Shown here in pieces: positions 8,462-16,679 of a stretch of 64,000 nt of DNA; position 1 is the first letter of the stretch, and the number at the start of each line of letters is the position of its first letter. The DNA is taken from positions 215,319 through 279,318 of the forward strand of contig FLQS01000001.1 in the NCBI GenBank assembly GCA_900078375.1, written 5' to 3'. Source of the DNA: an uncultured Mycobacterium sp. (GTDB lineage Bacteria; Actinomycetota; Actinomycetes; Mycobacteriales; Mycobacteriaceae). The notes under the pieces are model-generated. The model searched no databases. It was not told the origin of the DNA and was given only the letters and a program-made list of their open reading frames with translations. A program made the translations under genes and the position numbers.

Positions 8462-9304
8462 GTGAACAGCATGGATTTGTCGGAACGTACGGCAGCGGCC
8501 TCCAACGCGATCGGCATCCGACCCGCGTATTTCGTGCAGCAAGCCAACGGTAACTTCCGGCCCACGACGTCGGCTGCGGCGTCGTGGAGCGACGGAGTGC
8601 TCAGCGGTCAGGCGATCGCCGGACTCGCGGCGTCGACACTGGAGCGCAAGTACGGTGCCGTCGGATACCTGCCCGCCCGGCTGACCCTGGATCTGCTCAA
8701 ACCGGCTCGAGCCGTCCCCACCCACGTCCAGACCCGGCTGATTCGGCACGGGCACCGGATGCGTACGGCCGAATGCGACATCATCCAAGACGATTGGATC
8801 GTGGCCAGGGCGACGCTGTTGCAGTATCGCCAGGCCAACGCGTCGGTCGACGAGCAATGGGAGTCCGCGATGAGCCTCATCGCGCCAGACAGCACCGAAA
8901 ACCACCCGCTTCACGTGGACGGTGACGGAACCGGTTGGAATCCCGTGGGTTTGCGGCACCATAGCACTGGGCGCAAGCGCGCTTACTACGGCGGATTGGA
9001 CGCGGTGGCCGGCCTGCCTGCCACCCCATTCGTCCGGTCTGCGGTTGTGGCCGAGGCGGCCGCGAACCTGGTGACCGACTTGGGTGCCAGCGGAATCGGC
9101 TATGTCAACGGTGATTTGACCGTGGCACTCACACGACTGCCGCGCGGCGTGTTCATCGGTGTGCAGGCCGACTCCCACTTCGCCGAGAATGGGGTATCCG
9201 TGGGTAGCGCGACGCTGTTCGATGACGACGGCGCGTTCGGCAGCAGCATGGTGACCGCGATGGCCAATCCTGCGACCCGCATGGAAGTCAGCGGACGCGG
9301 CTAA
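8462..9304 (+). CDS. Double-hotdog acyl-CoA thioesterase family protein
   Basis: About 280 residues. I prefer GTG 8462 (VNSMDLSERT) because AAGGATG lies 6-8 bases upstream; ATG 8453 or 8471 are alternatives, and the frame is open further upstream to 8318. The N-terminal hotdog contains RPTTSAAASWSDGVLSGQAIAGLAA and YLPARLTLDLLKPAR, the C-terminal one FVRSAVVAEAAANLVTDLGASGIGYVNGDLTV, as in TesB-like thioesterases. It would hydrolyse or bind an acyl-CoA in lipid or steroid metabolism. It is followed 25 bp later by an enoyl-CoA hydratase, probably the same transcript. Confidence 0.8.
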   Translation: MNSMDLSERTAAASNAIGIRPAYFVQQANGNFRPTTSAAASWSDGVLSGQAIAGLAASTLERKYGAVGYLPARLTLDLLKPARAVPTHVQTRLIRHGHRMRTAECDIIQDDWIVARATLLQYRQANASVDEQWESAMSLIAPDSTENHPLHVDGDGTGWNPVGLRHHSTGRKRAYYGGLDAVAGLPATPFVRSAVVAEAAANLVTDLGASGIGYVNGDLTVALTRLPRGVFIGVQADSHFAENGVSVGSATLFDDDGAFGSSMVTAMANPATRMEVSGRG

Positions 9305-9329
9305 CATCTGGCATAACTAGAGTGCAGCA

Positions 9330-10103
9330 ATGAGCCTCGTCACCTACCAGCTGGACGATCACGTCGCGACGATCACCCTCAACCGCCCCGAGGCGCGCAA
9401 TGCCATCAACGGCCCGCTTCGGCAGGAGATCAACGCCGCATGGGACCGGTTCCGTGACGAGGAGGCGGCCTGGGTCGGGATCCTGACGGCCACCGGCGAT
9501 GTTTTCTGCGCCGGCGGTGACCTCAAGGACGGTGAGGGATCGGTGGGCACCTTCGGCGGCACCTTCTGGGAGAAACCGACTATCAACAGCTTCGAATCCG
9601 GCATGGAATTGTTCAAGCCGACGATTGCCGCCGTGCACGGACCGTGCGTCGGCTATGGCCTGACTGGAGTTCTGTTCTGCGACTTCGTGATTGCCTCGAC
9701 CGAAGCCACGTTCCACTACCCCGAGGTGGCACTGGGCGTCCCCACCATCGTCGGCGCGATCCGGCTTCCGCAGCGCGTCGGCTGGGCCAACGCCATGGAG
9801 CTTCTGCTGACCGGCAAGCCGATCAGCGCCCAGCGTGCCAAGGAGATCGGCCTGGTGTGGAAGCTGGTCGAACCCGGGGACCTGCAATCGGAAGCACACG
9901 CGTGGGCCAAGACCCTCACCGAGGCCGCGCCGTTGGCCCAGCGGGCCACCAAGGAGGTGGCCTGGCGTACGGCCGACATGGGCTGGATCGAGTCGGTGCG
10001 CTTCGGTGAGGTGATGCGCAAGGTGGCCGGTGCCACCGAGGATGTCACTGAGGGCCTACAGGCATGGCGGGAGAAGCGCAGGCCACAATGGCGGGGCCGC
10101 TGA
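9330..10103 (+). CDS. Enoyl-CoA hydratase/isomerase (crotonase) family protein
   Basis: A 257-residue crotonase. Visible features are TLNRPEARNAIN, the first oxyanion-hole segment FCAGGDLKDGEG, the second at AAVHGPCVGYGLTG, and the C-terminal helical trimerisation region. It probably hydrates or isomerises an enoyl-CoA in beta-oxidation-like catabolism. It follows the thioesterase gene on the same strand and converges with the PheC-like gene, with only 7 bp between their stops. The particular substrate cannot be read from the sequence. Confidence 0.9.
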   Translation: MSLVTYQLDDHVATITLNRPEARNAINGPLRQEINAAWDRFRDEEAAWVGILTATGDVFCAGGDLKDGEGSVGTFGGTFWEKPTINSFESGMELFKPTIAAVHGPCVGYGLTGVLFCDFVIASTEATFHYPEVALGVPTIVGAIRLPQRVGWANAMELLLTGKPISAQRAKEIGLVWKLVEPGDLQSEAHAWAKTLTEAAPLAQRATKEVAWRTADMGWIESVRFGEVMRKVAGATEDVTEGLQAWREKRRPQWRGR

Positions 10104-10110
10104 GCGCGCG

Positions 10111-10905
10111 TTACCGCGGCGCCTCCGGCGCCGGCGCATGCAGCCAGCGCTGATAGATCCCGGCAAATGTGCCGTCGCGCAGCGCGCCGGCCAGCCAGGA
10201 ATCGGTTTGTTCCGCGATGGGACTGCCGGAGGGCAGCAGGTAGGCCTTGACCTCCGAGGTGAAGGGTCGCTCCGGGTGCTGCGCCACCAACCCCGGGTGC
10301 AGCGAGGACTGGTAGATCGCCTCCACCGCATCGGTGACCATCACGTCTGCGTTGCCCGCCGCGAGCTGATCGAAGATCGTGGTGTTGTCCGCCCAGATCG
10401 TGATCTGGGCGGCGGGGAAGTTCTTCCGGGCGAACTGTTCGTTGGTGCCGCCGCTGTTTTCGATCACCCGCACCCCGGGCTGGTCGATGTCTTCGATCGA
10501 CGAGTAGCGGTTAGCGTTGGCGGCCGCCACCACCGGGGTCTTTCCACTGGACAGGTAAGGCAAGGTGGCGTCGGCGACGCGGCGCCGTTCTGGCGTGTCG
10601 GTAATTCCGCCCATCGCGATGTCGCACATCCCGGGTGAGGTCAGGTCCGCCATGAGCGTCGGCCACGTGGTGGTCACGAACACCGGCGGTCGCCCGAGGT
10701 GGGCGGCCAGATCGGTGGCCATGTCGATGTCGACGCCGCTGTACTGCCCGGTTGCCGGATCGCGGTATGTCAGCGGCGGGTAATCGCCGGTCGTACAGAT
10801 CTTCAATGCGGCCGGGTCGCCGCCTGCCGTGGCCAGTGGCGCGACGGAGCCGGATACCGCGATGGCCCCGACGAGAGCCAGTGCGCCAAAGCTCAACGCC
10901 CGCAT
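10111..10905 (-). CDS. Exported cyclohexadienyl dehydratase (PheC)-like / solute-binding protein family 3
   Basis: A 264-residue protein with an N-terminal signal sequence (cleavage probably after LATAGG or nearby) and the type II periplasmic-binding fold. The blocks ICTTGDYPPLTYRDPATG, CDIAMGGITDTPERR, GVRVIENSGGTNEQFA and PERPFTSEVKAYLLP are those of Pseudomonas PheC, not of amino-acid-binding proteins. Glu195 in VTDAVEAIYQ aligns with the catalytic Glu of PheC, which converts prephenate or arogenate to phenylpyruvate or phenylalanine. It begins 3 bp after the FAAL stop, so it is co-transcribed with it. A simple transporter-binding role remains possible, but no permease is nearby. Confidence 0.82.
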   Translation of the reverse strand: MRALSFGALALVGAIAVSGSVAPLATAGGDPAALKICTTGDYPPLTYRDPATGQYSGVDIDMATDLAAHLGRPPVFVTTTWPTLMADLTSPGMCDIAMGGITDTPERRRVADATLPYLSSGKTPVVAAANANRYSSIEDIDQPGVRVIENSGGTNEQFARKNFPAAQITIWADNTTIFDQLAAGNADVMVTDAVEAIYQSSLHPGLVAQHPERPFTSEVKAYLLPSGSPIAEQTDSWLAGALRDGTFAGIYQRWLHAPAPEAPR

Positions 10906-10908
10906 GGG

Positions 10909-12768
10909 TTAGTGCACCCCTAACACGCCGGTGAGGTACTCGGTGCGACAGGCCCGCCGGGCCAGTTTGCCGCTGGTCGTGCGGGGGATGGCGCCGGCCG
11001 GCAGAAGCCGCACATCGGACGCCACGACACCGTGACGTGCGGATACTGCCGCCCGGATCGCCGCGATCGCGGCTGTCGGGTCGCTTCGGCTGGTACCCGC
11101 CGCCCGCTCGGCGACGATCACCAGCCGTGGCGCGTTGTCTTCGGTTGGTGCATCCGGGATTTCGTTTGCCGGCGCCGAGAACGCCGCCACATATCCGCGT
11201 CGCACGATCGCCGACGCATCGGTGACGGTTCTTTCGATGTCCTGTGGATAAAACGTCCGCCCGTCGACCGTCACGACATCGGCGAGGCGGCCGGTGACGA
11301 AGAGTTCGCCGGACAGGTAGAAGCCGAGATCGCCGGTGCGCAGCCAGGAGGCATCGGCGGGCACACCCTCGGCGTGGCTGTGCACGGCCAGCCGACGGCC
11401 GAGCCGGGCGCCGAAGGTCTGCCGGCTCTCCTCGGGCTTCCTCCAGTAGCCGCGTCCGATATTGGTGCCGTGCAGCCAGATTTCGCCGACCGCGCCGTCG
11501 GGCAGCTCGTCGCCGGTATCCGGGTCGACCATCACCGCCCATTCACTACGGGCCACTTGCCCGCACGACACCTGCGCGACGGCATCGGGCGCACCGTCGC
11601 CGGCCTCACGGGCGAACCCGGCCGCCAGTTGATCGCGGTCCAGATGCAACACCGTGGGCGTGGCGGTGGGTGCGATGGTCGCGACGAACAGCGTCGCCTC
11701 GGCGATTCCATAGGACGGCTTGAATGCCGTTGGCGGCAAGCCGTGAGGGGCGAATGCCGCGGTGAAGGCCGTGATGGCCTCGGCGCTGACCGGCTCGGAG
11801 CCGATGATCATCACGACATTGGCAAGGTCGATGTCGTCACCAGCGTCCGGCAGGCCACGCTGCGCGGTCCACTCGTAGGCGAAATTCGGTGCGGCGGTGA
11901 CGACCTGGCCGTCACGGGATCCGGCGGACAGCGCGCGGATCCAGCGTTGCGGGCGGCGGATGAAGGCGGTCGGCGACAGCAGGGTGGAATGCCCGCCGTA
12001 GACGGTCGGAAATCCGATCATGGACAGGCCCATATCGTGATAGAGCGGTAACCAGCTGACGCCGTGGGTGTTTCGGTTGAGTAAGTCGATCGACAAGATC
12101 ATCTGGATCAGATTCGTGCCGACCGCCCGGTGAGTGATCTCCACGCCCACCGGCGGGCGGGTCGCGCCCGATGTGTATTGCAGATGTGAGACGTCGTCGA
12201 CGTCGATCGCGGTCTCGGCGAAATCTTCCCCCGCCGAATCGGAAATCTCGTCGACAACGAGAATCTGGGGCCGTCGGGCTGACGGCAGTTTCCCCAGGAA
12301 CGCGCGCACACCGTCGGCCGCGGACGCGGTGGTGAGCACCATCGCCGGCTCCGAATCGCACAGAGCGGTGTCGAGACGCTCCGCGTGGCCCGGCAATTCG
12401 GGAGCGAACAATGGCACGGCGATGGTCCCGGCCTTGATCGCGGCGAAGAATCCGGCGATGTAGTCCAGCCCCTGCGGTGCCAGGACCGCCACCCGGTCAC
12501 CACGGGCGGTGTTGCGCTGGATGTGCGCCCCGATGGCCCGCAGGCGGCTGCCGAGCTGCGCCCAGGTCAGCTGGAGGACTTCTGGATCCGCCGAGCGGCT
12601 GTAGTCGAGGTAGCGGTAGGCAACCAAGTCGGGGATGCTCGCGATGTTGCGCTCGATCAGGGAGATGAGCGTGGCGTCGTGCGGCAGCGCGACGCCCCCC
12701 GCGGCGTCCAGGCAGTCTTCGATCCGAAGCAGACCATCGGGTGTCTGGATATGGCCGCGATCCATCAC
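10909..12768 (-). CDS. Fatty acyl-AMP ligase (FadD/FAAL family)
   Basis: A 619-residue adenylate-forming enzyme. The A3-type loop reads LQYTSGATRPPVGVEITH, and the FAAL-like segments SWLPLYHDMGLSMIGFP, KPSYGIAEATLFVA, WLRTGDLGFYLSGELFVTGR and the C-terminal lysine motif IPRTTSGKLARRACR are all present. FAALs make acyl-adenylates and hand them to a polyketide synthase or carrier protein in place of CoA. No PKS or carrier lies adjacent, so the acceptor is unknown. Either ATG at 12768 or 12765 could start it. Just downstream is the PheC-like gene, an unusual partner; a thioesterase diverges upstream across 57 bp. Confidence 0.92.
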   Translation of the reverse strand: MMDRGHIQTPDGLLRIEDCLDAAGGVALPHDATLISLIERNIASIPDLVAYRYLDYSRSADPEVLQLTWAQLGSRLRAIGAHIQRNTARGDRVAVLAPQGLDYIAGFFAAIKAGTIAVPLFAPELPGHAERLDTALCDSEPAMVLTTASAADGVRAFLGKLPSARRPQILVVDEISDSAGEDFAETAIDVDDVSHLQYTSGATRPPVGVEITHRAVGTNLIQMILSIDLLNRNTHGVSWLPLYHDMGLSMIGFPTVYGGHSTLLSPTAFIRRPQRWIRALSAGSRDGQVVTAAPNFAYEWTAQRGLPDAGDDIDLANVVMIIGSEPVSAEAITAFTAAFAPHGLPPTAFKPSYGIAEATLFVATIAPTATPTVLHLDRDQLAAGFAREAGDGAPDAVAQVSCGQVARSEWAVMVDPDTGDELPDGAVGEIWLHGTNIGRGYWRKPEESRQTFGARLGRRLAVHSHAEGVPADASWLRTGDLGFYLSGELFVTGRLADVVTVDGRTFYPQDIERTVTDASAIVRRGYVAAFSAPANEIPDAPTEDNAPRLVIVAERAAGTSRSDPTAAIAAIRAAVSARHGVVASDVRLLPAGAIPRTTSGKLARRACRTEYLTGVLGVH

Positions 12769-12825
12769 CGCAGTCTAGGCAGTTATCGTGAGGGCGATTT
12801 CGACCACGACAACCGCGGGGAGAGC

Positions 12826-13611
12826 ATGCCGAGCTGGATCGCCGACTTGGTCCGGCTCGACGGCGGCGGGCAGACGTTTCGCACCTCATCGACATCCGGG
12901 GTGGGCCCCCGGTTGTTCGGCGGGTTGATCGCTGCGCAGGCGCTGGCAGCGGCGGCCGCAACTGTGGATCCGGGCCGGATGCCGCAGTCCCTGCACGCCT
13001 ACTTCATCAAGGGCGGGCGGATCGGCGTCGACATCGAGTTCACCGTCGAGATCACCCGCGACGGGCGCTCCTTCAACACCCGCCGGGTCACCGCGGTGCA
13101 GGAGGGTGCGGCGATCTTCGAGATGATGGCGTCGTTCCATCAGCCGGAGACCACCACCGATTGGCAGCGGTCTGACCCGTTCGCGGTGGAATTGTCGGAC
13201 GCGACAATCCTCACAAGGCTGCCGGTGCGGTGGGCTGATCACTTCGAGATCCGGGTTGTGCCTGGGCACCATGGTCACGACGACTGGCCCTTTCAACCGT
13301 TCTGGTTTCGGACCCGCGACCCCGTCGAGGACGACCCGGTGCTGCGGGCCTGCGCACTCACATTCATCTCTGACCTGGGCCTGGTGTCCTCGGCCCGACC
13401 GCCGGGCGGGGGCCGCCCCGGTCCTGGGGGCGCGGCCAGCCTGGATCACGCACTCTGGCTGCACCGGCCAACCGACCCACATCACTGGCATCTCTACGAC
13501 GCCTCTGCGGTAAGTCACAGCGACGCGCGCGGCTTGGCGCGCGGCGCAATTCACCGTGGTGACGGTACCCTGATCGCCAGTGTCGCCCAGGAATCACTCT
13601 GGCGAACCTGA
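12826..13611 (+). CDS. Acyl-CoA thioesterase II (TesB-like)
   Basis: A 261-residue double-hotdog protein starting at ATG 12826 behind CGGGGAGAG. The N-terminal hotdog has the TesB block RLFGGLIAAQALAAA and SLHAYFIKGGR; the second has RTRDPVEDDPVLRACALTFISDLGLV and ASLDHALWLHRP. These match acyl-CoA thioesterase II, which releases fatty acids from medium or long acyl-CoAs. It is transcribed divergently from the FAAL with a 57-bp shared promoter region, suggesting joint control of an acyl pool. Note that the upstream open frame overlaps the FAAL antisense and is not part of the gene. Confidence 0.9.
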   Translation: MPSWIADLVRLDGGGQTFRTSSTSGVGPRLFGGLIAAQALAAAAATVDPGRMPQSLHAYFIKGGRIGVDIEFTVEITRDGRSFNTRRVTAVQEGAAIFEMMASFHQPETTTDWQRSDPFAVELSDATILTRLPVRWADHFEIRVVPGHHGHDDWPFQPFWFRTRDPVEDDPVLRACALTFISDLGLVSSARPPGGGRPGPGGAASLDHALWLHRPTDPHHWHLYDASAVSHSDARGLARGAIHRGDGTLIASVAQESLWRT

Positions 13612-13785
13612 CGCCCCTATTTTTGCGTTCCTATGGCATGGGAACTCGGCGGTGGTGGCTCGGCTGGGGCAATAGCTCAGCCAGCTCGAAACAACGGTGT
13701 TTAGCCGAGCCCGGCTGCGGGAACAAACTCGCATTCGACCGCGTTGACGCGACGTCGAGTGCGGTAGGAACGAAAGGCACGGACC

Positions 13786-14076
13786 ATGACGGTAGATTAT
13801 GACGCCCCCCGCCGGACCCAGGCCGAGCCTGAGGAAGAGTCGCTCGAAGACCTGGCGGGGCGGCGCAAGGACACGGCGACGGCCGTGATCGATGTCGACG
13901 AGGCTGAGGCGGCGGACTCCTTTGAGTTGCCCGGCGCAGACCTCTCCGACGAGGAACTCACAGTGCGGGTGATCCCCAAGCAGGCTGACGAGTTCACCTG
14001 CACCAGCTGCTTTCTGGTCCACCACCGGAGCCGGCTGGCCGACGCCTCAAGCATGACCTGCACCGACTGCGCCTAG
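13786..14076 (+). CDS. DUF4193 family small acidic protein with CxxC pairs
   Basis: A 96-residue protein, strongly acidic in its first 60 residues, ending with FTCTSCFLVHHRSRLAD and MTCTDCA. The two CxxC pairs would form a small zinc ribbon. The family is widespread in mycobacteria and actinomycetes but has no assigned function that I know. A good ribosome site (AACGAAAGG region) precedes the ATG. The gene stands alone in about 170 bp of leader and is followed by a strong hairpin that also serves the convergent ripD-like gene. Confidence 0.85.
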   Translation: MTVDYDAPRRTQAEPEEESLEDLAGRRKDTATAVIDVDEAEAADSFELPGADLSDEELTVRVIPKQADEFTCTSCFLVHHRSRLADASSMTCTDCA

Positions 14077-14182
14077 CCTGGCCTAGTCCGGCCAGATGGC
14101 CGGACGGCCAGCGTGGCACACCAACCGGTGCCGGTGATGCTCTGTGCGCCAAGAATTTTGATCAACTTTGCCCAGCCCGGAA

Positions 14183-14231
14183 GGGTGTGCCGCTCGCCGA
14201 CGGACCGTCGGCGCGATGAAACGGCACACCC
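14183..14231. terminator. Bidirectional terminator between DUF4193 and ripD-like genes
   Basis: GGGTGTGCCG at 14183-14192 pairs perfectly with CGGCACACCC at 14222-14231. Inside it, CCGACGG and CCGTCGG (14197-14211) form a second stem. It lies in the 165-bp gap between two convergent stops, the expected place for a shared intrinsic-type terminator. There is no strong T-run, as is common in mycobacteria. Confidence 0.7.
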
Positions 14232-14241
14232 CCGGGAGGGC

Positions 14242-14742
14242 TTAGGCGATGACGCGGACCAGGTAGGGGGCCATATCCTTGGCGCGCACCGGGGACACTG
14301 CCACGACGGTGTCGGTGACCTCGAGCATCTGTTGGTTGCCGAGGAACATCGCGACGCTCTGGGTGCCGTCAGGCCCGTAGAAGATCAGGTCGCCTGGCAG
14401 CGCCTGGTCGGCGGTCACGTGCTGGCCCACCTTGTACATGTCGCCCGAGGAGCGCGGCAGCTTGGCCCCGACGCCGGCGTAGATGTACTGGATCAGGCCC
14501 GACGAGTCGAACCCGACTACGGCGGCGCTTTCTCCCTTGCCCAGGGTGGGCCCGTTGATGTCGCCACCGGCCCAGGCATAGGGCACGCCGCGCTGGGACA
14601 GCCCACGCTGGACCACCAACTGGACGTACTGATCCCGGCTGACCGGCGCGGCGGTTGCCGCCGGGGCCAGCAGGCCGGGAATGGCGAGCAGCATCATCAG
14701 GCTGACCGCGAGGGCATATAAGCGCTTCTTCACCATCTTCAT
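14242..14742 (-). CDS. ripD: RipD-like NlpC/P60 domain protein, catalytically inactive
   Basis: A 166-residue secreted protein. ATG 14742 (MKMVKK) gives a standard signal peptide ending near ATAAP and has GGAGAGGTGG upstream. The NlpC/P60 fold is clear (GLSQRGVPYAWAGGD, GFDSSGLIQYIYAGVG, LPGDLIFYG, LEV near the end). The nucleophile position of the DCSG motif is Ser80, and the general-base His position before VAMFLG is Ser129, so the protease cannot work. Mycobacterium tuberculosis RipD is likewise a non-catalytic peptidoglycan-binding member. It probably binds or positions peptidoglycan enzymes in the envelope. Upstream, CTGTA-N5-TACAG at 14799-14813 is a small dyad of unknown meaning. Confidence 0.85.
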   Translation of the reverse strand: MKMVKKRLYALAVSLMMLLAIPGLLAPAATAAPVSRDQYVQLVVQRGLSQRGVPYAWAGGDINGPTLGKGESAAVVGFDSSGLIQYIYAGVGAKLPRSSGDMYKVGQHVTADQALPGDLIFYGPDGTQSVAMFLGNQQMLEVTDTVVAVSPVRAKDMAPYLVRVIA

Positions 14743-14969
14743 TTCCACCTCTCCGGACACCTCTGAGCAAAACCCCATTCTGTTCACAGAGGTCACTTCT
14801 GTAACTTCTACAGCAAATGGCCGACCGCCGCTGACCACGCTTCAAGCGTGAACAGGGTGTTTAGCCAAACCGTGATGTAACAGTGTCCGAAGTGGTGTGC
14901 ATCCTTGCCCGATCGGTTGCGATCGGGCAAGCGCGCCAGCAACTGAGATGAGGTCGGCCGGGGAGCGGC

Positions 14970-15749
14970 TCAGGGCCGCCGGTCACGCACCCGGTATGTC
15001 GAAGGCCACGATTTGCGGGAATCGTCACCGGTGAGGGCCATGCCCATGCCGCCGACCTTGACGTCATAGGCCTCTTTGCCGGCGCCCACTTCGCGGTTGG
15101 CGTGCTCCTGCGCGAGGTAGTACAACTCGTCGATGGCGGCCTCGCTGTAGGCGACGAATGACGTCTCGCGAACCACATCGTCACTCGGGGTCATCTTGTC
15201 GGGCAGGATGCGCGACGCCAGCGCCGCCAATCCCATGAAGGCGAACGGGATGACCCAATAGCACAGGAACGACAACGGGGACTTGGTGTCGAGGATGGTC
15301 GCGTCGCCCTGCACGATGGGCGGGATCGCCGAAGACACCGTCATACCCGCGAAGGCCGCGACCCAGATCCAGGTCAGCAGCGAGGTGATCCGTTTGAACA
15401 GATCACTCTTGACCACCTCGTCGGGTCGGCCGGCGGCGGCGAACTCCCGCACGAACGGTCTGCCGATCAGCGCGCCCACCAAAGCGATCAGGAAGATCCC
15501 CGCGTTGCTCAGCGGCTGCATCCATTGCTCCATGAACGACTGGCCCGTCACGAAGGTCAGGATCGCCAGCACGGAGAATGTTGCGACAGCGCCGATTTCG
15601 AAGGTCAGCCCGGGCGCCTTCTTGACGCGGCCGACCACCAGCCCAATGACGGCGATACCGAGGGCCACCAGCACGGCCGTCTCGAACGGAACGTTGCCGA
15701 CCAGTACCCAATAGACGATCCACGGCGCGAAGCCAACGAGAATGCCCAC
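14970..15749 (-). CDS. Multi-pass membrane protein of unknown function
   Basis: A 259-residue protein with about five or six hydrophobic segments in its first 190 residues (GILVGFAPWIVYWVLVG, TAVLVALGIAVIGLVVG, FSVLAILTFVTG, IFLIALVGALIGRPFV, TWIWVAAFAGMTVSSAI, YWVIPFAFMGLAALAS), then a soluble C-terminal tail of about 65 residues. One small motif, GRPFVREFAA, recurs in intracellular septation-like membrane proteins, but I cannot assign a family firmly. The start is ATG 15749. It diverges from the FNT-family transporter gene across about 80 bp. Confidence 0.8.
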   Translation of the reverse strand: MGILVGFAPWIVYWVLVGNVPFETAVLVALGIAVIGLVVGRVKKAPGLTFEIGAVATFSVLAILTFVTGQSFMEQWMQPLSNAGIFLIALVGALIGRPFVREFAAAGRPDEVVKSDLFKRITSLLTWIWVAAFAGMTVSSAIPPIVQGDATILDTKSPLSFLCYWVIPFAFMGLAALASRILPDKMTPSDDVVRETSFVAYSEAAIDELYYLAQEHANREVGAGKEAYDVKVGGMGMALTGDDSRKSWPSTYRVRDRRP

Positions 15750-15832
15750 GGTTGGCCAGTCTATGGGCGGGCGTTGGGCAACTGCTCAGCGGCGTCCGGT
15801 GTCAGGCGGTAGGGCGACGGGTACCCCGAATC

Positions 15833-16660
15833 GTGAGTACTACAAGCCAGCGCCAACTGGGTGAGTCGAACAGTCCGATCGAGGACGAACTCGAAGAGGC
15901 GTTCACCCGCATGGTGGACGAGGGCGCCCAACGGCTGCACCGCGCCTGGCGTGAGGTCTTGGTCACCGGGTTCTTCGGCGGTACCGAAGTCGCGATCGGC
16001 GTACTGGCCTATCTGTCTGTGCTGAATGAAACCCACAACCAGCTGCTGGCGGGCGTGGCCTTCTCGATCGGGTTCCTGGCGCTGCTGCTCGGCCGCAGTG
16101 AATTGTTCACCGAGGGCTTCCTGGTGCCGGTTGCGACGGTGGTCGCCAAACGTGCCAGCGTCGGCCAGCTGGCGAAACTGTGGAGCGGCACGCTGGCGGC
16201 CAACCTCGTCGGTGGCTGGCTGATCATGGCGCTGATCATGACGGCGTTCCCCAAGTTGAAAGCGCAAACCATCGAGTCCGCAGAGCATTTCGTCACTGCG
16301 CCGCTGTCGGTGCAGAGCCTGGCGCTGGCGGTGCTGGGCGGAATGGTGATCACGTTGATGACGCGCATGCAGCACGGCACCGACTCGGTACCCGGCAAAA
16401 TCGCTGCCGCCGTTGCCGGGGCGTTCGTGCTTGCCGGCCTTCAGCTGTTCCACTCGATCTTGGATTCGCTGTTGATTTTCGGTGCGCTGGCCACCGGCGA
16501 GGCGCCGTTCGGCTATCTCGACTGGTTGGGCTGGTTCTGGTACACCCTTGTCGGCAACGTCGTCGGCGGGCTGGTGTTGGTGACGTTGTTGCGGCTGGTG
16601 CGCAGCAAGGAGCGAATCAAAGACGAGCGGAAAGACGCCGAGGATCCAGCCACGAGTTGA
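15833..16660 (+). CDS. Formate/nitrite transporter (FNT) family membrane channel
   Basis: A 275-residue protein read from GTG 15833 (VSTTSQRQLG). An acidic N-terminal helix SPIEDELEEAFTRMVDEGAQRLHR is followed by six hydrophobic segments. Typical FNT features are the half-helix GRSELFTEGFLVPVATVVAKRASVGQLAKLW and the corresponding segment in the second repeat near MQHGTDSVPGKIAAA. Family members conduct formate, nitrite, hydrosulfide or lactate across the inner membrane. This subgroup (FdhC/YfdC-like) has no settled substrate. The gene converges with pucR, whose stop lies 19 bp away. Confidence 0.85.
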   Translation: MSTTSQRQLGESNSPIEDELEEAFTRMVDEGAQRLHRAWREVLVTGFFGGTEVAIGVLAYLSVLNETHNQLLAGVAFSIGFLALLLGRSELFTEGFLVPVATVVAKRASVGQLAKLWSGTLAANLVGGWLIMALIMTAFPKLKAQTIESAEHFVTAPLSVQSLALAVLGGMVITLMTRMQHGTDSVPGKIAAAVAGAFVLAGLQLFHSILDSLLIFGALATGEAPFGYLDWLGWFWYTLVGNVVGGLVLVTLLRLVRSKERIKDERKDAEDPATS

Positions 16661-16679
16661 TCGCCGCGGGCCTGCGCTG

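Noticed and set aside
14799..14813. Small dyad CTGTA-N5-TACAG before the ripD-like gene as an operator
   Set aside because: Too short to claim; no regulator or conservation evidence.
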